Shown: positions 23,693 to 35,940 of the stretch, piece after piece
Layout of the letters: every line of letters begins with the position of its first letter
How positions within the stretch are numbered: the stretch's first letter is position 1
Source: Carallia brachiata
Taxonomy: Eukaryota; Streptophyta; Magnoliopsida; Malpighiales; Rhizophoraceae
Length of the DNA stretch: 64,000 bases
Assembly: GCA_021464245.1 (NCBI GenBank)
Contig: JADCRB010000007.1
Location: 6,941,787 to 7,005,786 of the forward strand
Direction: 5' to 3'
Translations under genes and position numbers: made by a program
The notes under the pieces: model-generated
The model's database searches: none
Told to the model about the DNA's origin: nothing
The model's input: the letters and a program-made list of their open reading frames with translations, nothing else

Positions 23693-25720
23693 TTGTTTGA
23701 GAAAATTAAGTTTCTAGTTTTAGACTACTGTAATAAACTTTTAATCCATTGAATTGACGAAACATGTGTCACCAATAATTTTCCCTTGCAAATATCAAAA
23801 TCATTTTCAGAATGGGGTGACTGAATTGGAGTTTGGACTCCGATATAAACAATAAAAATAAAAATAAAAACTAAAATAGGCATCAAATCTTATACTTTGT
23901 TGTATCCCAGTTTATTTATTTATTTTTTTAATTTCTGTTCGACAAGAAGGGCAAAATACAACCAAAGAAACAATTAAATTGAACGACTGTTGTGTGCTCC
24001 TGTGCATATTAAATCTCTTTATTTGTTTCTTTCTGTCGATACATGGTAGCCCCCTCTTCCCCACCCCCCCCCCCCCCCCCCGGGGCCTCTTTTTTTCTCT
24101 CTAACGGCGAACTCACTAATAGGCATTAAACAGTTGCACTTAGGGGGAGAAACACATGAACATCTTTCTTGGCATCCAATCATTGGTTTTTTTTTTTAAT
24201 TAATTTTCCACCGCATAAACAATTAAACATTTTCCGCAGCTAATTGCGACTTTTTTGTTGGTAAATCAGATTTAAACTCAATATTAAAAGGCCAAAAATA
24301 CATAGAGGAATCCAGCTGATGAAGCATTATCACAGCCGAAGAAATTATTAATTTGCCATAGAAATCTGGACCATTATTATACTAAATAATGACCATGAAC
24401 AATGGCAGTTTGTTCGATCGCTGTTGGAGGAAATTAGCGATGTTGTTAATTTGCAATTATGCGTTGGTATATTTATAGTTCCTGGAATTTCGTACAACGT
24501 ACGGTTCCAATAGTTCTTTCCCAGGCCGATCCAAACGTGCTGATTTAAAGTGGCTTTGCAAATTCATGCTGCTATTTGCATTTTATTCTCAACAACGAAC
24601 GTAGTAGATGATATTATCTGAACCCTTATCCCCGCTAAGAGTCTATATTAGGAGGATACCATATGTTTTATTAAATTATTATAAGCATAGTTAGGGGCGA
24701 CCTTGGTACGACTTCCTGTTCAATTAAATTTGGATTTTAGTTTTGAATCTAGTTTGATTTTTTTTTTTTTTTTGGTTTTTTTTTTCAACACTATGGGTTT
24801 TGATATTACTTTTTTCTTTTTAATTTTTTTGGAACCCGCTAATTTGTTTGTTCTTATCGGTCCAACTCTTTTGTCGATCCCGATCCCAAAAATATACAAA
24901 TCCTAACCGACCTACATTTTCTCTAGCTACGGTTCTAGTTGGAATCAGGCCTCAGTTGGTTCCGGTTCTAGTTTGAGCCGGGTCCACGACAGAGGTCACC
25001 CTAAACATGGTCAAGGTGCTCTCTTAACCTTTGAAAATCTTAGAAAAATCGATTGCTAGCTCATTGACATCGTTTATGGCTCGGACCAGCGGCCGAAGTA
25101 AACAAGAAATCTGTTGCTAATACAGATATACATTCATCAAGAGTGAAAGATAAGAAAGTTAATGAAAATAAGATCATTAACTTGAAAACAGTAATTTTAG
25201 GATATCTATAAAAAATTTGGTGGATTACCATTAATTGGGGGAGATGTAAATGAAGAAGGTATATTTTGATGTTGAGATGTCCATATGGAATTCGAGGTGA
25301 GTTGGTTTCCCAGATGAGGCAATCCTCGTCCAGGTCCCCACAAGTCGTGGCTCCATTAATTTTAGCTTATCATTCTCGAAGGCTGCCCGTCAAGCCAAGT
25401 GCAATGTACATTTACTTGACAAGTGGCAAATGGAAGTCTTTTGAGTTTTGGCAATGGAAATAAAGGCACTTTGGAGTCGAGTCAATGTGCGTCTTCAAAG
25501 ACGTCCCAAAAACCATTGTACAAGAAGCACGCGGCGCACATGTTGGTTACTGTTCTCCTAGGTGTTTTTTCTCCGGTAATTCCGTATGGTATAGGAAATT
25601 TGTATCTTTCCATCGAAAAAGGTTCACGTAAGTTGCTTTTTCTGACATGTTGACTGTTGTGCCTTTATTCTGGTATCAAAATTTATGCCTTTCGAGTCGT
25701 GAACTGTACCGAACTATCAT

Positions 25721-25752
<32 letters not shown>

Positions 25753-28700
25753 GTTTCAACTTTCAAGTTATCAAAGACTTCAAACTCGCTGGTCAACCAA
25801 CCAAACTGATCAACGTTTATCGTGAATAGGAAAAAATTTTTAATAAATAATACTTGTTAATTTTTTATTTTTTTTTAGTAATAATAACTTATTTATGATA
25901 TTTTATCACATAAATTTATTTTTTTATTTTTAATTTCAAGCAGACCTCACTAATTATATAATATAAAATCAAACATAAGTTATATTTACAAAAAAATGAG
26001 TTAAAATAAAAAAAAATTTTGAAAACAAATGTTGTGTCAAAAAAATTTCGACCACATTTCGTGGAAGATGATATATATAATACAAATGTTACAATAAATG
26101 AAAACGTTAATTAACTTAAAATCCACAAGTTTTTTTTTTTTTTTCCAAGGATTTAGATTAATTGGAAAGATAGTTTTATTCTTGCCATCACTTTCCAATT
26201 TGGCTGAAGCTCACTTCGCAAAAAATTAATCCTGGAGTCTCCTCAGAATATAATAAAATTGTAGGCTGTGCTGGTCAAAAGAAATTATATTAATCCTGGA
26301 GTCAAAATCCAAACTGCAAAAGAATTAGATGTCCAATGTTCCATAGCATACATGCTTGAAGCTTTTTGCACTTTGTCGGTGGTGGAAAACCCATTTAGAA
26401 ACCGGAAAAGGATCACAATTGAAGATCCTAATTATTTAATTATAATTCTTAATTAGGAGATCCCACATGTCCAAAGTGTACGGAAACGCCAATAAGAAAG
26501 CAAGCAAATAGCCCAATACTTCCATAGCCATAGGTATGGTGTTATGCTTTGTAGTCTTCTGTATGCCAAAGATAAAAGTATTGATGTATCCAAAACAAAA
26601 ACAAAAAAAAAAAAAAAAGCCCTTACTCTAACATTAGTAGTAGATATTACGTATACAAGCTGATTAAATTAGATGGAATTCTAACAAAAATAAAAAAGGC
26701 ACCCCGAGGTTGTGTACGTAGGAGTTCTAATGTGAAAACGAATTGTACCCAAGCCATCTAGATGAGTTTTTTGTTTTTTTTTTTTTGGGGAGAATCTTCC
26801 AGATGAGGTTTAAAGAAAGTAGAATGGTGATGTTCTTGAGGGAATTAAAGTGAACCAATCATGATCTTTGAGAACCTAAGAACAAATTAAAAAAATTCAT
26901 TATGCCATAGAGGGCTTCAGGTTGAGGGGGTCGCAGCGTACATCCTCTCCACTTAATACTCAATAGTCATTAAAAAAAATGTAACATTAAAATGATAGCG
27001 GTTATATTGAAGTGCAGTTGCCTTTTTTGTTTTTTTTTTTGTCTTCAGACAAAAAATCAAAAAGTGTTTATTGGTATATTAATTATAGAATCTATGAACT
27101 GAAACCGATGTATTCTACCTTTTTTTTTATAATATCTCATTAATCCATCTCTAAATGATAAATTTATTATTCGAATACTGTTAAGTTTCAATGAACTTTC
27201 TCTATTCTCAATTTCAGTATTAACAAGTTAAAAATTTAATACCGTAGATTGAACAACAAACCCCATTTATTGTGGGCAGATAAATGCATTTTGATTCTTC
27301 GAAACCCTTTTTTTTTCAGCATGAAGGCATTACTGCCATTACACCAAAGAGAGAACACATCATTCGTAAGCCACTGGAACCCGATAAGGTCTTGCTGCAG
27401 CAGTGAGACAACTCCCCTCGGCGGTTCGAAACTTCTATTTGTTATCATTATGCATATGACTCAAAAGGAATACTTTTGGTCTCACGTCCACTAAACCTAG
27501 AACTTTAATTTAGTGGGTTGGGCTTGTTGTGTCCTGTCGTAAAGGTTCAACAAATGGAATGAGTATGGGTGGAAATACACGAATTAGACCCCCAAAAAAA
27601 ATGCGCGGTACGGACATTAAGATATGGCCCAAGATATCCTATGTTTGAGGTCCTGCAAAGATATGGGCTTTTCCTTTTTCTTCATTCGGGATCCTTTTAT
27701 TTATAACTTAACAACAAATTAAATTTACGAAATTAATCATAAACATTACTTCAAGTCATCGGTCTTATTAGTTAAAAGTATAGTCGGAAGTTAGACTTTT
27801 ATCATATTGTTCTCCACTTTTCTTTTTATGAGTTTAACTATCCTTTAAAACTAAAAAAAATAAAGAGATTTATGAGATTACATAAGAGTGTTTTCTTTTT
27901 GTTAAGTCAAGCAACGTAGATTTCTTTTCTATTATTTAGAGTTAAAACTTTAGATAGGAGATAAAAGTTACAGGTTTAACTGTTTTGTCTAACTTCATTC
28001 TTTGGAGACATATATAGTTTGTTTCTCTAAAAAGTTCAGTGTGTGAGTTAGCTCGTTGGGAAGTGTGCGAGAGCAAATTTCATCGAAAAGCTATTCTATC
28101 GGCCCCCAACCATAAATAATGGTAAAAGTCACGACTAATATACCTTAAATAACGAAGGTCTAGCTGGCTGACATCAAACTAAGAGAATTACGTCCTAACT
28201 ACCAAAACAAACGAAAATTAACTATTAATTCCGAACTTCAACAATAAGAATAATAATAAGCCCCCTTCGTCATACTTCCCCCAAATTGTCATTAAAAAGG
28301 TTCGTGCAATCCATGTAGTTCCCTAACACTCCTCCAGACGCAAACTTATTTAATAGAGAAAAAAATAAATGTGGCAAAAGACTTGAGAATGTGAAGAAAT
28401 TACAAGTTCAAACTTCAGTCATATTGAACAGTAAAATTAAATATATATAAGTTTTTTAAAGAATATTAATGACATTGTTAAGTCTGCAGAATTTATTTAA
28501 CTACAAATTTAATATACATTATTTAGTCCATCTTAATGCCGTAATCGTGCAATCTTCAAAGTCTAGGGGAACCGCACCTTGGTTTGCGGACCATTGGCAA
28601 TTTCAAGAATTTTTTTTTACTCCAATAAATAAATAAATGGATACAGGATTTGAGTCATTTCCTGATTAAAATGTGTATTTTAAGTAACCTTTTAATCCAA

Positions 28701-29770
28701 AATTTGGACCGATTCCTGGGACGGGGACTGTAACTGCAGGGGTCTTTAATTAATAACCGCAAACAAGTTAACATTCTGACCCGTTTAGCTAATTTGTGCA
28801 TTCGATTACGATGTAATCTCTTTACTTCTCCCCTTAAAGTGTAAGCAATTACAAAAAAAAAAAAAAAAGTGTAAGCAATTACAACGTTATCACTATCAAC
28901 ATAAACAAAAAAAAAGATTCCAATGACCCAAAAAAAATTAATTTCATTGTTATTGAAAAGGAAGTAACCCAAAAATTGGAATCGAAAATAAGCAGCATAA
29001 AAGATCCCTTGAATGGTATCCTAGGATTAACAAGGTTGGTAACTGATTGAGAATATAAGAATAGATGAAGTCGAAAAAATATCAGAGAAGGGGAAGAGAA
29101 AATAGAATCATGGCATATGAACAACAAAATAATTGACATAGACAGGCAAAGTTATTTTTTTTACACATTTTTTAAAATTTTATTACATATCAACGCTAAC
29201 TATTTAATTTATACTATTTTACTCAATTTTTTATAATTTTGATCGACATTAAGATTTTGGTATCCTTTTTTACTCAAAAAAATTAAAAATTTAAAAGAAT
29301 AATTTTAAGTTAAGTAAAAGAAATCATTGTTATAAAATCCAATTACGTAAACAGAGGAAGAGATAAAAAAAATAAAATGAACTCACATGACAAACGTAAA
29401 TCTTTTACAAGATTCACATCGTCGTGTAATTTTATCCATTTTCTCTATCTCCCAACTAAGTCTCCCTAATTTTTTTATTATTATTATTATAAAATTTAGC
29501 ATCAAATTAGCAGTAAAAGGACTCGTGAATAAGTAACTACTTAATTTCAAATTATTTTACTCAATTATGAGACATTGAAATAACACAATTATTTTTCTTT
29601 GTTTTTAAAAACACATTTCTACTTTTTTGTGGTTGGTGTCTAATTATTCAATTTTAAACCTATTTTAACTTGTTAGCATGTTCTTCTGAGAAAAAAAACT
29701 TGTTAGCATTTTACGCAATATCAAGATTTTGAATTTTGTTTTTAATTTGAAAATATTTTCTCTGTCTGCC
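23693..29770. other. Intergenic region of unit A, no gene seen
   Basis: Colinear with unit B about 48291-56270 apart from indels. Contains a small inversion relative to B (23911-24008), an 18-C run at 24064-24081, long T runs (25727-25752), and a 15-bp direct repeat GTGTAAGCAATTACA at 28839 and 28869. Open frames are short, AT-driven and not conserved. Confidence 0.5.
23911..24008. other. Segment inverted relative to the duplicate unit
   Basis: This ~100 bp, including CGACTGTTGTGTGCTCCTGT and AAGAAGGGCAAAATACAACC, matches unit B 48507-48920 on the opposite strand, while sequence on both sides matches on the same strand. The B copy is interrupted by a MITE. Confidence 0.8.
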
Positions 29771-32700
29771 CCGTCCTTCTCCTCCACGCCGCTGAAACTA
29801 GGGCCTGGTGGTGGTCTGATTCGGTACGGCTCGGCCCCGGGCTCCTTCATATCTGGAGCCGTTGATTCCGTAGTTAGGGCTGACCACGAGCTTTCGGCAC
29901 TATGATCAGCCTCGCGCTCAGTCGTTGGGCATCAATACTGTTCTGCAGACTCGTCCTCGGTCACCACTGAGTCGACCTGCAAAGTCAACTCATCCAGCGA
30001 TCAAAATGCGCAGCCCAAGCGCGGGTTGGAAAGATCCTACGGCTTGAATGAGATTGCCCATGGTGCTGGATCTTTGGTCCCGCAGAAGAGCTCCCCCGCT
30101 GGCTTTCTCTCTCATTTCACCGCTGAAAACGGTGCGTGCCAGTCCACTTTCCTCTTTTTTTTTTGTCCTTTTTTCGGAATTGTTATTTGGTATTTGTCGA
30201 ATGGCTGGGTAGTTATGAAAATTAGTTGGAAGAAAAGGCCAACGTGAGTGACGATCAGCTTTAATTTTTGTCGCAACTTGATTTTTTTTTTCAAATATTT
30301 TTTTTAGTTTTAGAAAAAAAATTGTACTATTCAACCTGGAGGGATACGCTAGTACTGTCACTGGGCCCCCTAGTTTTCTCATTCTTGATTTATTATTATG
30401 ATTATTATTTTATTTTTAATTTCTCACTTAACAAGTTTATTCTCCTGCAGACGATAGACACGCATAAACAAAAGTAGAAATTTAGGTGAGACCTCACGAT
30501 TAGAGTGCATTAATCAACATTCGTTTGGACAAAGTTAAGGCAAAAGTGTAAATGAATTCATTCCTATAAGAACTAATAAGTTATAGTTTCACTGATACTG
30601 AATTATTATTTTTAGAACTGAAAAATTTAAATTCGAGTTCTAGTTGAAGACAATTGACTCAAAAAAAAAAAAAAATCTCATAAGAAAGTCTTTTTTGTAT
30701 TTTTCGTTTTTTCCGTATTTCATTTGCTAATAACGTTGGGTCCTATGAAACAAATTATCTATCTGTTTGGCTGTCTGTCTATTTTTGCTTTGAGGCATAG
30801 GTTCTTAATGTTTATTGTTCAGTTAACAGGTTTTAAGGTTTTGAGTTCTGAATATATTTTTCCAATCCAACTAGCAGGGTTTTCAACTACAAAGGGGAGC
30901 CCAGATCATAACTCTCACGATGGATCTAGTGGTGGCCACGCAGTACAAATGTTGTCCTCTCAATTGAGCTTCACTAGACAAGATTCTCTTTCTTGGATAT
31001 CAGAAATTACTGAGAATTGTGTTGAAGGCATCAGTTGTGACAATAGCCATCAGAACTCCACTCATTCTTGTCCCTCTACTAGCTTTGAAGCAGAGACTTG
31101 GGACAATACCAATTCCACTATATTCTCTGGACCTCCCAGCAAACGTTTAAAGAACATTGATGAATACTTTTTCAACTGTCTCGACACCCTAAAAAATCAG
31201 GTCAAAACATTTTCTGGGGACATGATATAAGGAATTTGTGGAGCTGCATAAATATATTAATGAGCAGTGGCAAAGTTTTTAATTGTAACGTTATCATAGT
31301 TGCCGAAATCCTTTGCAAAATAACTTTGTCTCTTTCTATCAAGTTGTTGTGCCGCCATTTTTAACGTATGTATTTCTCAAATATCAATTGTGTGTACTAA
31401 AATTTGTCTCTATAGTAGTCCTTGCTCTTACATATTTTACACATACATGCATCTTGGGACAGTTGAGCTTATATTGCTACGAATTTTCTAAAAATGCGCC
31501 ATACAACTAACTTTTTACTATGTATAAAGCATAAACTCAGCATTTTGTACTTTTAAGTTGTTCTTTTTCAAATTATAAGTTCTCTGGAAGCTGGTGGGAT
31601 AATTCTCTCCCCAGTATTTGTATTTCACCTTAAATATGTACTGCCTGTGTAAATCTCTAACTCATATTTTATTCAGTTTAGTATGCCTCAGACAACACTT
31701 GAGATGGCAACTGTGGGGAAGCTACTACATATTCCTGAAGATTCTGTCCCTTGTAAAGTCCGTGCTAAGCGTGGCTGTGCTACTCACCCCCAAGCATTGC
31801 TGAAAGGTTTAGTAAAAGTAGAAAGAATATTTCACACTTATTAATCCCCCTTTTTGTTGTATGATTTGTTGTTTGAATTCAATCCACTTTGCGGATGCAA
31901 AAGTTAGTTGGAAATTGAAACATAATCCCTTTTTCGAATTTTGTAGCCTGTAAGTGATTGCAGACACATTTCTAACCTCCTCTAACGTGATGTTTTTGTC
32001 TGCTTTTTAATTTATAGATAGCTTGAATTTTGTGACTTTGATTTGTACCTTTATTTTTCACTTGTGAATTCACCTTCAACCTTTTTGAAAAATAATAACC
32101 AATTCATTCAGTTGATAGGTAGATGGTTGATGTTTTAAGTGTAAGAACCCACTTTTTTATGTTCCATCTTTACAAATGAGAAAAGGTCGAGGGCTTTTAC
32201 TGTTTTACACTAAGGGTCCATGGCATGAAATCCTTGGAGAGAGAGCGAGTGCTGGGAGAAATCGTTGATGAGACAACAATTGGGAGAGCAGAGAGATGCG
32301 AAAAAGTGGGGGGTTTCCCTGGAAAGAGGTGGTCTTTTCCGCTAAAATGGAGCCGGAACTACTTACTGCTAACTAGATAAAACTGATTGGGCTGATCGGT
32401 AGGATTTTCCCTTGAAAATGACAGTACTTTTAGCAGATGATAGTAGGTGTAACAACTACTTTCACTCTTGGATGTTTCAGCCATGAAAGATATGCTGCCA
32501 TAAGAATTTTGGCTTGCTGTCATGTGATAATTATGGATCCTGACGTCCAAAAAATTCATGAAGGAGGGTGTCTACTTCGTTCTCTTTAGGTTTGTAATGC
32601 TATATTGTGAAATATGCTTCTGATTATCATTTAGTTTGGATGTTGATGGTAGCTAGCTCTGCACCAAGATGTATGCTGAAGGGTTTGGTCCTTTCTCATT

Positions 32701-34188
32701 TGGGTGCCGTTCTTCCTTGGCGAGGAATCCTATCTAACCAATGTTTATTCTGCTATCTGTCAGGCAAATTAGATACATTAAATTTTAAAATGCATGAATT
32801 CATATGTGCAAATAAGCTCACGTGTTTGCATTCATATATGGGCTTGTATTCTTGTACGTGTATGTTAAAGCATATGAAAAGTTATTATAACCTTTATATT
32901 TATTACAGGAAAGAAGAACCAAGATAAGCGGAAAACTAAAGAAACTTCAACAGCTTGTCCCTGACATGGATAAGGTAATTAAATGGTAATTCCTTTACAT
33001 ATCAGCTATGCAATTTTGGTTGAATTTTAAGAGAACATCCTGCACTAAGATTGGCAGTGAAATTTTGCATTGATAGGATAATTTGGTTCTTAATGTGTGC
33101 GGCCATCTATATGTATTCTGTAAAGGCAGATTGAAAGCATGGATCCTACTTTGGAAGAAAGATGGACTTATTGTATTTTCAACGGATGGAGTGGGGCTTA
33201 CACATGAACTAACAGCTCTATATCAACCAATTAAGATATTTAGCAATGAGTACAACCGTCTTATGAGGACTTCTTTTTTTTTTTTTCCGTTAGAAGGCCC
33301 GTTGACTGTTAAGTAATGATTGCATTAGGTAGTATTAGTCATATATTTAACTGCATATTCTAGCCTTATCATACATTTGAAATACGTTTACACACGTACT
33401 TGTTATTCTGAAATGTCTATCTTCTTCTCACACATCAAACAAGCTACGCAGACATGTTGGAGTTAGCAGTCCAGCACAACAAAGGCCTTCAAAATGAAGT
33501 TCAGGTGCGTCAGCATTCCACGCGACCTATTGAATACATTTTTTTTTGTTTTTCAAGGAAAGAGGTAAAATTAAGATCGTCAGAACCGGACCAGATATCG
33601 AACTGAAAACATTAGTGGGTCAAGGTTCAACCGGTCGAACCGATATTTGAACTGGTATTTAATAATATATATATAATTTAAATAAATAATATATATGTAG
33701 TAATTAAATATTAATTTTTTTAGTTTTAAGGATTAAATTGAAAGTTTTGATAAATTTATGACTAAATTGAAAATTTTAATAAACTTAGAGTTCAAATTAT
33801 AATTTAAACAAATTTTGGGATCAAATTAAAATTTTAAATTTTTATATTTTACTTAGACCGGTTGGACCGGTCCGGTTTTGACCGAATCTTGACCGATTAT
33901 GACCGATCCGAATTTCATTTAATTTTTACCTTGAACCGGACCGGACCACCAGCCGGTCACCGGTTCAACCGATCAGATTGGCCGGTCCGGTCCGATTTTC
34001 ACAACCATGGGTGAAACACTGGCAATCCACGCTAAGTCTTGCATCCTAGTGCATTTAGGTACTTGACTACTTGTTCCGGGTTGTTGTTATTCTCACATTT
34101 CTTGATCATCATCTGACGGCTGCTTGACTTACAGAAACTCCACAACGAATTGGAAAACTGTACCTGCGGATGCAAACCGACAACATAA
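29771..34188 (+). pseudogene. FBH/bHLH130-type bHLH transcription factor, copy A, pseudogene
   Basis: Six exon blocks match copy B: 29771-30131, 30878-31200, 31677-31807, 32909-32974, 33436-33504 and 34135-34188. Exon 1 has lost its start codon and about 170 bp of leader and upstream sequence, and has TGA at 29903-29905 where B has GGA. Exon 2 is fully open and keeps PPSKRLKNIDEY. Exon 3 misses one base in the basic region (after ATHP), and its donor is TT instead of GT. The exon 5 acceptor is AT instead of AG. Exons 4 to 6 still encode ERRTKISGKLKKLQQLVPDM, the second helix and a CxCGC end. Five independent lesions make loss of function near certain. The intron before exon 6 also took an insertion (33571-34008). 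Confidence 0.9.
33571..34008. mobile_element. Insertion with CCGGTT-rich inverted ends in the last bHLH-A intron
   Basis: Absent from unit B. The left end has CAGAACCGGACCAGATATCG and TTCAACCGGTCGAACCGAT. The right end, reverse-complemented, reads GGTTGTGAAAATCGGACCGG, then GGTTGAACCGG. Middle is AT-rich. The whole extra stretch spans about 33517-34050 with GCATT at both sides. It looks like a non-autonomous inverted-repeat element; family not assigned. Confidence 0.6.
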
Positions 34189-35400
34189 TGTCGACGACCA
34201 CAACATTATGAGACAAGGTTTTGATTTAGCGGCTGTAATGACCCCCGGGGTGGGGCGCCATTCAGGCATCCTCATTTTGTTGTTGCGTAAGTGTAACTTT
34301 GACAAGGCGGAGCAGCATGCTATAGCTGGAAATGTATGTAAATGAAGTAGCTGTTGATTTATTTTTCGTCCAAAAAGATATACTAGAAAATTCCTGGTCT
34401 TGCTGATCCCAAGTAGTCCATCTTCATCATTGCGTATTTTTTGTTTTAATTTATTTGAGCGCTTTTTTTTTTTTTTGGTTGAAATTTATTTGAGTACTTG
34501 AATGTAGTTAGACTAATTTTGAGCAGTCTTATGTTTTGTTAGTTTATTTTAATGCATTATATGCATAGCTTGTACATTAAATAAATTTTTTTTTTTTGGT
34601 TTCAACATTAAATAATTTTCTTATACTATGTTATAACAATTTTGCGGACCCAAAATGCAATATGCTCAAGGGTCCGGCTAAATAAACTGTTGGAAAATTA
34701 TATGATAATAAGGGTGTGTTTATTTCCTGTAAAATATTTTACAGGAAAAAATTTTACAGGTTTTTCGGCATTTGTTTCACGGAAAATATTTTACATAGGT
34801 AAAATTTGGGGAAAATTTTTATATTTTCAGGTAAAATAACTTTTCCTTTTGCAGAGTTGAAGTTATTTTCAGGAAAAATACAAACTGTACTATAAGTAAA
34901 TAATAAAGGAAAATTATTATTTTCACTTTAAATATTTTTTTCTACAAATATTTTATAAATATAAGTTATTTTACAGCAAACAAACGGATCCTTAACAGTT
35001 TATTTTTCATTCTCTCTCTACTTTGTGGGCTTTTCTGGGGTCCTTTATTTTTTTCTGGCCGCCGAATAGAGATGGGGTACAATAAGCACTAATTAAAATA
35101 ATAAAAACACAGCCTTAAAATAAGGTTAATTTTTTAAAAATACATAAATTTTTTATTTTATTTTAACTTTATCATAATTTTTTTATTTTTTTAAATATAT
35201 CATCAACTATTAATTTGATTTTAAATTTATCACAGGATTTAATATGATAATAAATTTTGTTAATGTGTGGATATAATAATTTAAAATGATACATTATCAT
35301 GTAGACATTATCACATACAAAAAGAAAAATTAATTTTCAAATGAAATTTGACAAAAAAAAACAAAATTCAAGACAAGAATGAAGAAACAACAAAAGAGTT
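34189..35400. other. Downstream region of bHLH-A, no gene
   Basis: Colinear with unit B to about 35110 except for the MITE at 34712-34992. Beyond 35113 the sequence is specific to unit A and AT-rich. Confidence 0.5.
34712..34992. mobile_element. 281-bp MITE, copy 1 (PIF/Harbinger-like)
   Basis: TAA on both sides (34709-34711 and 34993-34995). Ends GGGTGTGTTTATTTCCTGTA and, reverse-complemented, AGGATCCGTTTGTTTGCTGT, both running into AAAATA. Missing at the matching place of unit B (about 60715). A second copy lies at 48542-48821. Confidence 0.8.
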
Positions 35401-35940
35401 CGCTGGAACACCCAAATACGAAAATGTTCGCTGGAGAACTACGCCGTTTGAGTCTTGACCAATTCTATCTCTAAAGTCTCCGATCGGACCAATCGTAAAG
35501 TGAGCGTGAGAGTGAAAACGGAACCCCCAAATCCCTTCGATCCTTCTCTACTCGACCATGCTCAGTCCGATCTCGTAGCCATTACCGGCAACTCTCCGGT
35601 GATCTTCGAGCATTCTCAAAGTCCTTCAATTGGTTATTGTTATTTCTCAAAGATTCAAAAAAATAATAATAATAAAAGAAATAGTCAATTTGACAATTTT
35701 AAAGCTTGATACTCATAAAAATTTAAAAGAAAGAGTCACAAAAGCAACAGCGCATCCAGAGAAGAAGAAGAAGAAGAAGAAGCAGGGGAGGACTGAACAA
35801 GAAAGCTCATAGTTTAGTCAGAGGTTTCCGAGAAGGTCTCTAAGCTTGATGGCTTCATCAAAGGTTTGGACAAGGTGACGACAGATATGAAGGAGACAAT
35901 GGAGGCACTGGGTTTTTATGGCGGTGACCGGTGATTGGCA
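35400..35940 (+). pseudogene. Gene relic of unknown family
   Basis: GC-richer than its surroundings. The frame 35455-35709 encodes SVRVKTEPPNPFDPSLLDHA and SDLVAITGNSPVIFEHSQS. After a poly-GAA (Lys) run at 35757-35781, another frame at about 35815-35934 encodes EVSEKVSKLDGFIKGLDKVT and MKETMEALGFYGGDR before a stop. These read like pieces of one charged, helical protein split by frame changes. I do not recognise it. It is absent from unit B. Confidence 0.45.

Noticed and set aside
28839..28883. Short direct repeat GTGTAAGCAATTACA considered as a target duplication
   Set aside because: Only a poly-A run of about 15 bp lies between the copies. This is more likely slippage or a tandem duplication than an insertion.
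30724..31230. 168-codon plus frame over bHLH-A exon 2 taken as a whole gene
   Set aside because: Its first ~50 codons are intron. Only 30878-31200 matches exon 2; the true gene continues in other exons.
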